Part shown: in pieces, positions 9,942-18,506 of the stretch
Layout of the letters: each line of letters begins with the position of its first letter
Numbering within the stretch: the first letter of the stretch is position 1
Assembly (NCBI RefSeq): GCF_900607235.1
Contig: NZ_LR027851.1
Span: 473,035-537,034 of the forward strand
Direction: 5' to 3'
Source: Olivibacter jilunii
GTDB lineage: Bacteria; Bacteroidota; Bacteroidia; Sphingobacteriales; Sphingobacteriaceae
DNA: 64,000 nt
The notes under the pieces: generated by a model
What the model was told of the DNA's origin: nothing
The model's input: the letters and a program-made list of their open reading frames with translations, nothing else
Database searches by the model: none
Position numbers and translations under genes: made by a program

Positions 9942-10430
9942 TTACCGCTTATTTTTTCCGTGTCGAAGAAGAAGGATTAGGCAGCTTGTTATCACCACAA
10001 CCGTTGCCGCTTTTTTAATGACACCGTTTCGATCATGTTTCCAACGTGCTTTATACCCTTTCTCTGCAAAGATGTTTGGGATATGCCCATGGCGTAGGTC
10101 GTCAAACAAGCCCTCTATCACATCAATCCGGTCGGCCAACAATAAGGGTAACCAATGGCGGTATCGATTTTCGCTGTATCTGAAGGCAAAACGTCTAACG
10201 ATTCCACTTAAACCTTTTGGAGGTAAGGTATTGCCAAATACAGCGCTAATAGTTGGCCTTTCGTTAGAGTGGAGGATTTCCACGTCCTTTACCTGTAGAC
10301 TTGGGCGGTCCCAATGAGTACGAGCATGGTCGTCACCTGTATAGTTTTTTAGGGGGTAAGTAGGTTCGTTTTCAGGATCTGCGTCGATACCCCAACCTTT
10401 TATGTGTGAATAATCCTTTGTCTCTTTCAT
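9942..10430 (-). CDS. Conserved hypothetical protein paired with alcohol dehydrogenase
   Basis: 162 residues. A soluble N-terminal part starts METKDY-like with DYSHIKGWGIDADPENEPTYP, a segment I believe recurs in Bacteroidota proteins beside zinc dehydrogenases. One C-terminal membrane segment (about 139-156, ATVVVITSCLILLL) is followed by a basic tail, suggesting a tail-anchored protein. The start lies 1 base after the dehydrogenase stop, so translation is probably coupled. Function unknown. The pairing suggests a membrane tether or partner for the dehydrogenase (inference). Confidence 0.8.
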   Translation of the reverse strand: MKETKDYSHIKGWGIDADPENEPTYPLKNYTGDDHARTHWDRPSLQVKDVEILHSNERPTISAVFGNTLPPKGLSGIVRRFAFRYSENRYRHWLPLLLADRIDVIEGLFDDLRHGHIPNIFAEKGYKARWKHDRNGVIKKAATVVVITSCLILLLRHGKNKR

Positions 10431-10431
10431 A

Positions 10432-11586
10432 TTATATTTTTGCTTTGGGTGGTATGAGTACAGGTTTTATGCAATTGTCTAACTTAGATGAAAACATACG
10501 ATAAGCGTCGGATACCTCTTCCAATGGTAGCCGATGTGTGATAATGCCTTTGGGATTTAACCGCCCTGCCATAACATGATCTATAAGCTTAGGTAATACG
10601 CGTTTTACGGACGCTTGGTTAGCGCGAATGGTGATGCCTTTGTTTACTACGTTGCCGATGGGGATCAGATTGTCGGTAGGTCCGTATACGCCTACAATGG
10701 ATACAATGCCTCCTTTTTTAACCGAATTGATTGCCCAATGAAGTGCCGTAGCCGAACCTGCTTGCAAGAGCAATTTTCTTCCAGTGATGGTTTGCATGGC
10801 ATTACCGGCAGCGTCACCACCAACAGCATCAATACACACGTCAGCACCAAACCAATCGGTTGTTTTTTTAATGAAGAGAACCGGGTCTTCCATCGAGCGA
10901 AAATTATAAGCCTCGCATTGTGCGTAATTTTTAACGAATTCCAGTCGATATTCCAAGTGGTCAATAACGATAACACGGCCGGCACCGAATAGCCAGGCGC
11001 ATTTTGCCGTCATAATACCTATTGGCCCGGCTCCAAAAATAACTACTGTATCACCCTTTTTGATGCCTCCCATCTCGGCTGCCTGATAGGCGGTAGGCAC
11101 CACATCGGCTAATAATACCGCATCGTCCGGATCCATCTCGGGAGGTATGCGGGTCGGTCCGACATTAGCGTAAGGGACACGGACGTACTCCGCTTGTCCA
11201 CCATCGTAACCACCTGCTGTATGCGAATAACCGAAGATACCGCCAACAGCAGTTGCTTCAGGGTTTGATTCATGACAATTGCCATATAATTCCTGTTTAC
11301 AAAAGGCACATTTACCGCAAGCTATATTGAAGGGTACAAGCACATGATCGCCAACCTGAATTTCGGTTACTTGCGATCCCACTTCTTCTACAATGCCGAT
11401 AAACTCGTGGCCAAAAGTGCTGCCGACGCGTGTATCGGGTACCAGTCCATGATACAAGTGTAGATCAGAACCGCATATGCAGGAGCGAGTAACTCGAACA
11501 ATAGCGTCCTCTGGATGTAGGATTTTTGGATATGGTTTTTCATCAGTCCGGACTCTAAACGGTCCTCGGTAGTTCATTGCTAACAT
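10432..11586 (-). CDS. Zinc-dependent alcohol dehydrogenase (formaldehyde dehydrogenase-like)
   Basis: 384 residues from ATG 11586 (MLAMNYRGPF, the usual family start; further in-frame starts at 11610 and 11613 are less likely). Catalytic zinc ligands are in CICGSD (C38) and GHE (H60, E61). The structural zinc loop has C90, C93, C96 and C104. The Rossmann motif VVIFGAGPIGIM lies near 177. This subgroup of medium-chain dehydrogenases resembles glutathione-independent formaldehyde dehydrogenases, using NAD(P) to oxidise alcohols or aldehydes. Substrate is not visible. It is first in a two-gene unit with the hypothetical gene that follows. Confidence 0.92.
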   Translation of the reverse strand: MLAMNYRGPFRVRTDEKPYPKILHPEDAIVRVTRSCICGSDLHLYHGLVPDTRVGSTFGHEFIGIVEEVGSQVTEIQVGDHVLVPFNIACGKCAFCKQELYGNCHESNPEATAVGGIFGYSHTAGGYDGGQAEYVRVPYANVGPTRIPPEMDPDDAVLLADVVPTAYQAAEMGGIKKGDTVVIFGAGPIGIMTAKCAWLFGAGRVIVIDHLEYRLEFVKNYAQCEAYNFRSMEDPVLFIKKTTDWFGADVCIDAVGGDAAGNAMQTITGRKLLLQAGSATALHWAINSVKKGGIVSIVGVYGPTDNLIPIGNVVNKGITIRANQASVKRVLPKLIDHVMAGRLNPKGIITHRLPLEEVSDAYRMFSSKLDNCIKPVLIPPKAKI

Positions 11587-11667
11587 AAATTCGGTGTTAA
11601 ATATAAACATCACTAGCTACAGCACTTAACAGGAGAATGCAGATGAAGTTTTCCTTGATTGACGAAA

Positions 11668-11697
11668 CCGTATTTTTACGTAATCGTATAAATACGG
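11668..11697 (-). terminator. Hairpin after crtY, probable terminator
   Basis: CCGTATTT and AAATACGG pair around an inner TACG-taat-CGTA stem. It lies 28 bases after the crtY stop and is followed on the minus strand by TTTCG. The weak U-run lowers confidence, but the position fits the end of the carotenoid operon. Confidence 0.5.
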
Positions 11698-11724
11698 TGG
11701 ATCATTTATATACAGATTAATTGC

Positions 11725-12906
11725 TTACTTATCGCGAACGATCTCTCGCCAAGCCATTCTTAAAAAAAATAAAACTGGCAGTTTGCGGAAAATATTAATT
11801 TCTTGCCAAAGTGTGCTTTGGTTCGCTAAAAATTTGAACATGCTGTTAGCGTTATTTCGATGAAACATACTAAAAAATAATGAGGCGCCTTTTTCTGGAA
11901 ATTCTTTAAGGATTCGTAACATAACGCGGTCATAAAAAAGAAAACGTTTAGCCTGAAGCTTATGGAAGGGAAGTGGCAATCGGTCTTGTGCGAGTTGTTG
12001 AACGATGTGTTTGACATGTTGTTGCACAAAAGTGAAGGTATAGCCTGAAGATGGCTTGCTGCAACCACCCGCTGTGCCAATTGGAATGATGCGATTTGAC
12101 GGACTCCCAAACGCATAATCGGTCATCGGAATGACGCCGGTCTCTTTGCCTAATACATTAAAACTAAAAGTGTCAATATGTTCGTCAATATATGTGGTTA
12201 GTAATGCTTGGAGGTATTGATCGGAATAAATTTGTTTACTGAATATGGTAAACTCAACAAGCGCCTCATGTGCTGTCTTGGGTAATACATAGCAAAAAGA
12301 TACATGTGTATCTTGTGTCGCCCTAAAGTCCATTAAACACGCTTTTTGCGGATCGAAAATCGGCTCTTCACTTTTTATAAACCAGCCTATAAACTGTTGA
12401 TAAAGTATGTGCCCTTTGTGTCTCTCTAATTCAGCCAACTGGAAACGACTATCGAATACAAGGGGCGCAAAAAATAGTCCCTCCTCCGTATGAACAGCGA
12501 CTGTTGTACCGAGGTCTTTGCAATCGACTACATCGCGAGATAGTAGATGGATGTTTTGCTGTTTACGAAGTATATTGAAAACGTAACGCCGATAGTCATC
12601 TGAATGCACCATTTTGTATTTCATAGGTGCTAATTCTTTTGCTAACTGACGTGTACCCTCGTAAAAGGTAGCAATGGACCACGTTTTACTAACTAAGCTA
12701 TCCCACCAATCAGCACCATTTTCCCAAAAGCACCAGGTACGCCCCTGATATTGCTGCTGACTTTTTTCCAAGAGTAAGATACGCTTACGACCCGTTATTT
12801 TATTCTTTAGTAGGCTCACAGCTAGACTTAATCCAGCTAGGCCCGCACCGATAATAATGTAATCGAAGTTATTGTCGCTGGGCGCTGTTGTTGTTGAGAT
12901 CGTCAT
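11725..12906 (-). CDS. crtY: Lycopene beta-cyclase
   Basis: 393 residues from ATG 12906. FAD/NAD-binding motif YIIIGAGLAGLSLA (about 16-29), then the cyclase signature GRTWCFWE near 58, CYVLP and a late IGTAGGCSKPSSGYTF. It converts both ends of lycopene to beta rings, giving beta-carotene, at the cytoplasmic membrane. The start overlaps the crtZ stop region by 38 bases, and it is the last gene of the crtI-crtB-crtZ-crtY operon, so translational coupling is likely. Length is normal for bacterial CrtY. Confidence 0.93.
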   Translation of the reverse strand: MTISTTTAPSDNNFDYIIIGAGLAGLSLAVSLLKNKITGRKRILLLEKSQQQYQGRTWCFWENGADWWDSLVSKTWSIATFYEGTRQLAKELAPMKYKMVHSDDYRRYVFNILRKQQNIHLLSRDVVDCKDLGTTVAVHTEEGLFFAPLVFDSRFQLAELERHKGHILYQQFIGWFIKSEEPIFDPQKACLMDFRATQDTHVSFCYVLPKTAHEALVEFTIFSKQIYSDQYLQALLTTYIDEHIDTFSFNVLGKETGVIPMTDYAFGSPSNRIIPIGTAGGCSKPSSGYTFTFVQQHVKHIVQQLAQDRLPLPFHKLQAKRFLFYDRVMLRILKEFPEKGASLFFSMFHRNNANSMFKFLANQSTLWQEINIFRKLPVLFFLRMAWREIVRDK

Positions 12907-13360
12907 CACGTTTTATTTTTGCTCGGTATTTTTTTTCAACGTATAAAAATCCAAACGACTCCCCGTTCTCCGGACCAAGATGTTTATGGTGCATTTTATG
13001 TGCCCAGCGGAGTTGCCTGATGTAGCGATTTTTTGATCTGGTAAACCATTTTACACGCTGATGGATAATGATATCATGAACAAAAAAGTAAGCTATACCA
13101 TAAAGCAATATGCCTGTACCTAGGCAATAATACCATGGATTTTCTCGCATATGGCCAAAATAAAAGCATAGCATACTTGGAATGGAAAAAATAAAGGCAA
13201 ACCAATCATTTTTTTCCAGTTTACTGTGATTAGGCTCGTGATGATCGCGATGAAGCGACCATAAAAAACCATGCATTACGTAGCGGTGAGTTGCCCAAGT
13301 AATCGGTTCCATGAGCACAAAAACAAGTATAGTCAACCCGATATATAATAACATATCCAT
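12869..13360 (-). CDS. crtZ: Beta-carotene hydroxylase (fatty acid hydroxylase superfamily)
   Basis: 163 residues. The di-iron histidine clusters of membrane hydroxylases are all present: HRYVMH (H25, H30), HRDHH (H37, H40, H41), HDIIIH (H95, H100) and HKMHH (H121, H124, H125). Hydrophobic segments lie at about 4-22, 53-70 and 76-94. It adds 3-hydroxyl groups to beta-ionone rings, turning beta-carotene into zeaxanthin. Between crtB and crtY in the operon, so zeaxanthin is the expected end product of this cluster. A specific ketolase is not seen in the window. Confidence 0.93.
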   Translation of the reverse strand: MDMLLYIGLTILVFVLMEPITWATHRYVMHGFLWSLHRDHHEPNHSKLEKNDWFAFIFSIPSMLCFYFGHMRENPWYYCLGTGILLYGIAYFFVHDIIIHQRVKWFTRSKNRYIRQLRWAHKMHHKHLGPENGESFGFLYVEKKYRAKIKRDDDLNNNSAQRQ

Positions 13361-13380
13361 TGTTTAAACTAGTTAAAATT

Positions 13381-14226
13381 CTATTGAAATCCAAGGCGAT
13401 TACCAACTTTGATTTGTAGTAGAAGAAGCATTTTTTTTATTGGAGGAACACTTACTCGGCTTGATAGCAATTGTTCAGGCGTGATCCCCTTAATTTTCTG
13501 AAAGAGGCAGAAGTAATATTTATAAGCTACCAATACCCCAAAGCGAGCCTTTGCCGGCAATTGGAGAATGCCCGCGTAAGCCCTTTCAAAATCCTTCGAG
13601 ATGTCCATCTCTATTAACTCCTTCTCCGACCGGGAAAGGCAATGTAAATCAATCTGGGGAAAATAACTTCTTTCTAAATTCTTTAAGTCGTCTGCTAAGT
13701 CGCGCAGGAAATTGACTTTTTGGAATGCCGCACCAAGTGAAGTGGCGGCTGGTGCAAGCATTTTTGCTTGCTCATAATTGCCATCACAGAACACCTGAAG
13801 ACACATCAAACCAACTACTTCGGCCGATCCATAAATATAGCGGCTAAGCTCCTCCTTTGTGGTCCAATCTTTTTTTTCCAAATCGGAGTGCATGCTGTCA
13901 AAAAATGCTTCGATTAGTTCATGCCCGATATTGTATTGATTTACAGTGAGCTGAAAACTCTGTAAAATTGGATTCAAACTTATTTTTTGATCTATTGCGT
14001 CGAAAGTGTCCTTTTTGAACTGCGCTAACAATATGGCCTTGGGATAATTATGAAAGGTATCAACAATTTCATCGGCTAAGCGGACAAAACCGTAAATTCC
14101 ATGAATCGGCGCATGTAATTCTGGATGAAAAAGTTTGATTGCCGACGAGAAGGAGCTACTGTAATTAACCGTGATCGTTTTGCTGCAAAGATAACTGGTC
14201 GAATTAAAGAGGTCAATTGTATTCAT
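13381..14226 (-). CDS. crtB: Phytoene synthase (squalene/phytoene synthase family)
   Basis: 281 residues, normal length. It joins two geranylgeranyl diphosphates to phytoene. Both Asp-rich substrate and Mg motifs are present: DEIVD (D52-D56) and FLRDLADD (D176, D180). The preceding GAAFQKVN motif is also typical. The start is 8 bases after the crtI stop, and the crtZ start follows 20 bases after its stop. No geranylgeranyl diphosphate synthase (crtE) occurs in this window, so the precursor must come from elsewhere. Confidence 0.94.
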   Translation of the reverse strand: MNTIDLFNSTSYLCSKTITVNYSSSFSSAIKLFHPELHAPIHGIYGFVRLADEIVDTFHNYPKAILLAQFKKDTFDAIDQKISLNPILQSFQLTVNQYNIGHELIEAFFDSMHSDLEKKDWTTKEELSRYIYGSAEVVGLMCLQVFCDGNYEQAKMLAPAATSLGAAFQKVNFLRDLADDLKNLERSYFPQIDLHCLSRSEKELIEMDISKDFERAYAGILQLPAKARFGVLVAYKYYFCLFQKIKGITPEQLLSSRVSVPPIKKMLLLLQIKVGNRLGFQ

Positions 14227-14234
14227 AGATTTCG

Positions 14235-15734
14235 CTAGCTAATAATTACTCCTTTTTGTTTTGCCAAATACTGATCTGCTTGCTCAGCCACCATTTTGCC
14301 AGATAGTATGGACGGTGGAAGCCCGGGACCTGGGACGGTCAGTTGACCACAGTAAAAGAGATTTTCTACCTTTTTGCTCCTTAAACGAGGCTTGCCAAAG
14401 GCTGTTTGCTTGAGTGTATTCGCTAAACCATAGGCATTCCCTAAATATGCATGATAGTCTGTTATAAACTCTTGAATACTGTAATCCTTATAATAAATTA
14501 CGTGATCGGTGATATCCGTTTTAAGGTGGTGCTCTAAACGGCTCATTAGGTGTTTGAAATATTTCGCCCTAAGAGAAGGGTCATCTCCTTTTAAACCAGC
14601 TGCTATCGGCACCAACAAAAATAGATTTTCGCAACCTGAAGGGGCTACGCTCGGGTCACTTACAGATGGAGCGCACGCGTAAAATAAAGGTTTTTCCGGC
14701 CACGATGGATTTTTATACAGAGAAGAAGCGTGATTCTCAAAATCAGTGTCGAAAAACAGATTGTGATGATTTAAGTCGAGTCGCTTATTAATGCCTATAT
14801 AGTATAACAGACAGGAAGGAGCCATCGATCGGCTTTCCCAATACTGTTCACTATATTGTTGATAATTTACGGGAAGAAGCTGCTCGATGTGATGATAATC
14901 GCCGGCGCCTATCACTAAATCGGTAGATAAACGTTCGTCATAACTGTTTAGATAGTTTGCTTTTCCTAATGAAACTTCAATGTGGTCGATATCGACATTA
15001 AAACGAAACGTGACACCCAGCTCGAGGGCGAGCGCATAAATAGCGCTGACGATTCGGGACATACCTCCTCTAGGATACCACGTTCCAAGAACAATGTCGG
15101 CATAGTTCATAAGACTATACATCGCCGGAATTTTTTCAGGCATAGCACCTAAAAAAATAACTGGAAATTGCATTATTCGCCTGATTTTTGGGTGCTCGAA
15201 ATATCGGTTCACATGCTGCTCCATATTGCGAAGCGGTTGTAATCGTCGCAAAAGTGTGTAAATATCCTTACTTAAGAATTCGTCAAAACGTAAAGCGGGT
15301 TTTAACGCAAATCGATGCATTCCTATTTCGTACTTCTCTCTGGCATCTTTTATATAATAGCGTAATCTTCCAGCACTACCTGGTTCCAGTTTTTCAAATT
15401 TTTCACCTAAACCTTCAATGGATGATGGCACTTCGAATTTGCCATCATTGAAATACACACTATAGGAAGGTTCTAAACGAATCAGTTCATAGTAATTACT
15501 AATCTTTTTTCCAAAGTCTGAGAAGAACTGCTCGAATACTTCCGGCATCCAGTACCAACTTGGCCCCATATCGAACGTAAAACCTTTATTCGTAAAATTT
15601 CTGACGCGACCGCCAGGCTCTAAATTTTTTTCATATACTGTCACTTGGTAACCTTTTTTTTGTAGATAGCAGCTGGCTACCATTCCCGAAATACCCGCTC
15701 CTATAATGGATATGGATGGCTTTTTATGCGTCAT
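14235..15734 (-). CDS. crtI: Phytoene desaturase
   Basis: 499 residues. N-terminal FAD motif SIIGAGISGMVASCYL with YEKNLEPGGR (about 8-42) and the C-terminal bacterial phytoene dehydrogenase signature LFYCGQLTVPGPGLPPS near 465-481. Length fits CrtI. It introduces double bases into phytoene to give lycopene. It is the first gene of the crt operon and starts 112 bases from the divergent MarR-type regulator, with an inverted repeat in between. The number of desaturation steps is inferred from the presence of crtY. Confidence 0.94.
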   Translation of the reverse strand: MTHKKPSISIIGAGISGMVASCYLQKKGYQVTVYEKNLEPGGRVRNFTNKGFTFDMGPSWYWMPEVFEQFFSDFGKKISNYYELIRLEPSYSVYFNDGKFEVPSSIEGLGEKFEKLEPGSAGRLRYYIKDAREKYEIGMHRFALKPALRFDEFLSKDIYTLLRRLQPLRNMEQHVNRYFEHPKIRRIMQFPVIFLGAMPEKIPAMYSLMNYADIVLGTWYPRGGMSRIVSAIYALALELGVTFRFNVDIDHIEVSLGKANYLNSYDERLSTDLVIGAGDYHHIEQLLPVNYQQYSEQYWESRSMAPSCLLYYIGINKRLDLNHHNLFFDTDFENHASSLYKNPSWPEKPLFYACAPSVSDPSVAPSGCENLFLLVPIAAGLKGDDPSLRAKYFKHLMSRLEHHLKTDITDHVIYYKDYSIQEFITDYHAYLGNAYGLANTLKQTAFGKPRLRSKKVENLFYCGQLTVPGPGLPPSILSGKMVAEQADQYLAKQKGVIIS

Positions 15735-15751
15735 AAGGATGAATAACTAAT

Positions 15752-15769
15752 TTGTATGTAATAATACAA
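15752..15769. promoter_or_regulatory. Inverted repeat between crtI and the MarR-type gene
   Basis: TTGTAT-N6-ATACAA is a perfect 6-bp inverted repeat 18 bases upstream of crtI, on the regulator side of its start codon. Spacing and position suit a MarR-dimer operator that could block crtI. A -7-like TACATTTG at 15824-15831 could serve the regulator gene, but it lacks a well-placed -33 element. Operator role is inference. Confidence 0.5.
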
Positions 15770-15846
15770 AAAAATCAGTAAATAAGTTTTAAAACATACT
15801 AAAATCTTTGTTGTTTATTTTGATACATTTGTGGTTAATTACTGAC

Positions 15847-16545
15847 ATGGATTACAATTTAGTGATACAGCTGTTGTCCGAACTTAGGCAATACGAACAG
15901 GAGATGAATAGATCTCCCGACAATATTCATTCTTTTGCAACTTGGTTAATTAATAAGCGCGATTTCAATGATGCTGCGGATGAAAGTTTGTTTATGCGAA
16001 TAAATTGGCATGGGAAAGATCGCGGCGGTAAGGCCCATTATAATGCATCTCATTTGATTACAGCTGTAGGTAGGCATAAAATGAACTACATTCGGCAAGC
16101 GCTAGACGGGACTGCTTTCGATACTTACGACGAGTTTGCCTTTATGTTGAGCTTGGTTTTCAAAGGCAATTATTCTCCATCTAAATTAATTGAAACTCAC
16201 CTTCAACTTAAACCGACAGGAATCGAGGTTATACGCCGCTTGTTAAAGAAACAATTAGTAGAACAAACACCTTCCGAAACAGACAAAAGAGCGAAAGTTC
16301 TGTCTGCCACGACGCTGGGAAAGCAAGCTTTTTATTTGGCTTTGCAACGCATTAATAAAGTTACTGATCTCATTATGTCGCCGTTGTCGGAAAAGGAGCA
16401 TCTCGTATTACTATCGTTACTGCAAAAATTGGATCAACGACATCGCCCGATTTATTCGTTGGATAAAAAGAGCTCTTTTGATGAATTGATTTCGATGTTT
16501 GAATCGGATAACCCTCAATATTCAGATCCAAAAAATGAAAAATGA
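15847..16545 (+). CDS. MarR-family winged-helix regulator
   Basis: 232 residues from ATG 15847 (the upstream TTG at 15808 lies before the -7-like element). The middle holds a winged helix: FAFMLSLVFKGNYSPSKLIETHLQLKPTGIEVIRRLLKKQLVEQ (about 100-145) followed by the wing PSETDKRAKVLSATTLGK. The N-terminal 80 residues are longer than in classic MarR proteins. It is divergent from crtI, so it is the obvious candidate regulator of the carotenoid operon (inference). Its stop overlaps the next start as ATGA. Confidence 0.85.
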   Translation: MDYNLVIQLLSELRQYEQEMNRSPDNIHSFATWLINKRDFNDAADESLFMRINWHGKDRGGKAHYNASHLITAVGRHKMNYIRQALDGTAFDTYDEFAFMLSLVFKGNYSPSKLIETHLQLKPTGIEVIRRLLKKQLVEQTPSETDKRAKVLSATTLGKQAFYLALQRINKVTDLIMSPLSEKEHLVLLSLLQKLDQRHRPIYSLDKKSSFDELISMFESDNPQYSDPKNEK

Positions 16546-16994
16546 TGTTTAGTTCCTGTCATCGTCTATTATTTTGCTTATTTACGTTTGTTTTTTGTTA
16601 TATAGGGCTACGTGCGCAGCAAAAAAGTGTGCTTCGGGTCGATGTTTGCAATCTAAAAAATAATAAAGGAGTTTTATACGCGGCTCTTTATAGAAATCAA
16701 CAGTCTTTTTTAAATGAAAAGGAATGTTACGCCAGTAAGATTGTTGAGAGCAATCACGCCGACACGCTATCTTTTTTCTTTGAAGAACTACCGATAGGTA
16801 AATATGCGCTCGCTATTTTTTTTGACAAAAATGGTAACGGTCGAATGGATACAAATTTCTTAGGTATCCCCAAAGAACCCTTTGGTTTTTCGGCGAGAAA
16901 GATGCCCTTATTTAAGGCACCTCGTTTCGATGAAGCGTCCTTTGTGCTAAAACCCGATAATAACAAGCTTGTTATAAAGTTGATTTCTTTTTAA
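16542..16994 (+). CDS. DUF2141 secreted protein
   Basis: 150 residues. Signal peptide LLFCLFTFVFCYIGLRAQ, then a small all-beta domain of the DUF2141 type: VLRVDVCNLKNNKGVLYAALY, LPIGKYALAIFFDKNGNGRMDTN and LGIPKEPFGFS. The family is common in Bacteroidota and Proteobacteria near carotenoid or lipid genes, with unknown function. ATG 16542 overlaps the regulator stop by 4 bases; ATG 16545 is an alternative. It converges with the GH29 gene, whose stop lies 1 base beyond. Confidence 0.9.
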   Translation: MMFSSCHRLLFCLFTFVFCYIGLRAQQKSVLRVDVCNLKNNKGVLYAALYRNQQSFLNEKECYASKIVESNHADTLSFFFEELPIGKYALAIFFDKNGNGRMDTNFLGIPKEPFGFSARKMPLFKAPRFDEASFVLKPDNNKLVIKLISF

Positions 16995-16995
16995 G

Positions 16996-18486
16996 CTATT
17001 CAGGCTCGCGTTTAAAACTTACCTTTAGTGTATAGCCGTTTGGCAAATTGATAATTGATAAAGGTAAAGTTACTTCCAAGCCGTCAATTTTTTGTGCGAA
17101 TGCTACTTTGCCGAAACCGAGAATTTCTACCTTTTGTATAGTCCTGATTTCTTTTGAAAAGGCTTTAATTAAGATGTTCGAATGAGAGGACGTTTTGAGT
17201 GCTATGGCATATACCGAACCGTTTTTTTGTGTAAACCAAAAATCGGTCGGGCTGATCTGTAGTGTGAAACCTTCTTTCTCCCGCTGTTCTGTATCGGTAA
17301 TTTTATATTCCGCAGGGCCTTCATGGTTTATACGCCATGGTCTTGTGCCATAAATGGCTTCTTGATTCACCTGAAGCCATTTGCCAATCGATTGCAGATT
17401 GTTAATGACCATTTCGGGTACGGAACCATCGGCACGTGGGCCGATGTTGAGCATATAATTCCCACCTTTGCTAACTATTTCCAGCAACCAATAAAGTAGC
17501 TCCTCTTTACTTTTCCAATCCTGATCATAGGACTTATAACCCCATGAATTATTGAAGGTTCCGACAGTTTCCCAAGGAATAGCGTATTGGTCCTTTTCTG
17601 TGGGGATCTTATTATCACCCGGAATAGCATAATCGCCCATCTGATTACCTATGCGTTCTGAAATAACAATCTTGGGATTAATATCATAAACTGTTTTATA
17701 GAATCGGAAACTTTGTTCGGGTTTCATTAAACCCGGCATATCAAACCAGATGTAACGTATGTCTTTAAATTGGTAAAGTAATTCTTTGACTTGGGGTACC
17801 GATTTGTTGTCTAGGTATGACTGAAAACTATTTGGACTGGGATCCCATAGGTTAGCACCAAAAGCGTCGGTTCGTTTTCCCTCTCTATCATTCATCGTTT
17901 TGGTTTCTTTATACTGCGCATCAGCACCATCGGCCCAATCAATGTTATGAGAATAGTAAACGCCGAAACGTAAACCGAATTTTCGACAGGCCTGGTTGAA
18001 CTCTGCTATAATATCGCGATTAAATGGAGAGGCGTCAACAACATTGAAAGGACTTGCTTTCGATTTGAACAACGCAAAGCCGTCATGATGCTTTGCGGTG
18101 ATGACGATGTATTTCATCCCGGCGTCCTTGGCCATTTTAGCAATAGCATTGGCATCAAAGGTACTTGGGTTAAATTCGTCCGCCAATTTGGCGTATTGTT
18201 TTCGTGAAATCTTCGCGACAAGCTGAATCCACTCTGCAACGCTGGGACTTCCCATTTCTTCCATTTTTTTTCCTTCCCAAATTCCACCGGGAATGGCGTA
18301 CAACCCCCAGTGAATGAACAGCCCGAATTTTAGGTCTTGGAATTCCTCCAAAGCAGTGGCCTTACTTCTATTCATTTCTCGCCAACGTTCCTTCATTGTC
18401 TGTTCAGACTGCGCAATGGCTGTCTGCGTGGCAACAGAGGTTATAACAGAAAATAAACTGATAAGCAAGTAGAATCGGATCGTCAT
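16996..18486 (-). CDS. GH29 alpha-L-fucosidase-family protein
   Basis: 496 residues with signal peptide (cleavage near AIAQ). FGLFIHWGLYAIPGG (about 54-68), AKHHDGFALF (131-140) and WFDMPG with D249 in the position of the GH29 nucleophile (IWFD). The C-terminal beta-sandwich includes LLEIVSKGGNYMLNIGPRADG. It is expected to release terminal alpha-L-fucose from glycans in the periplasm, though some GH29 members act on galactose-containing substrates. It is the last gene of locus 2, 20 bases after GH88. Confidence 0.92.
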   Translation of the reverse strand: MTIRFYLLISLFSVITSVATQTAIAQSEQTMKERWREMNRSKATALEEFQDLKFGLFIHWGLYAIPGGIWEGKKMEEMGSPSVAEWIQLVAKISRKQYAKLADEFNPSTFDANAIAKMAKDAGMKYIVITAKHHDGFALFKSKASPFNVVDASPFNRDIIAEFNQACRKFGLRFGVYYSHNIDWADGADAQYKETKTMNDREGKRTDAFGANLWDPSPNSFQSYLDNKSVPQVKELLYQFKDIRYIWFDMPGLMKPEQSFRFYKTVYDINPKIVISERIGNQMGDYAIPGDNKIPTEKDQYAIPWETVGTFNNSWGYKSYDQDWKSKEELLYWLLEIVSKGGNYMLNIGPRADGSVPEMVINNLQSIGKWLQVNQEAIYGTRPWRINHEGPAEYKITDTEQREKEGFTLQISPTDFWFTQKNGSVYAIALKTSSHSNILIKAFSKEIRTIQKVEILGFGKVAFAQKIDGLEVTLPLSIINLPNGYTLKVSFKREPE

Positions 18487-18506
18487 GGTTTGAATAAGTG
18501 AATAAG

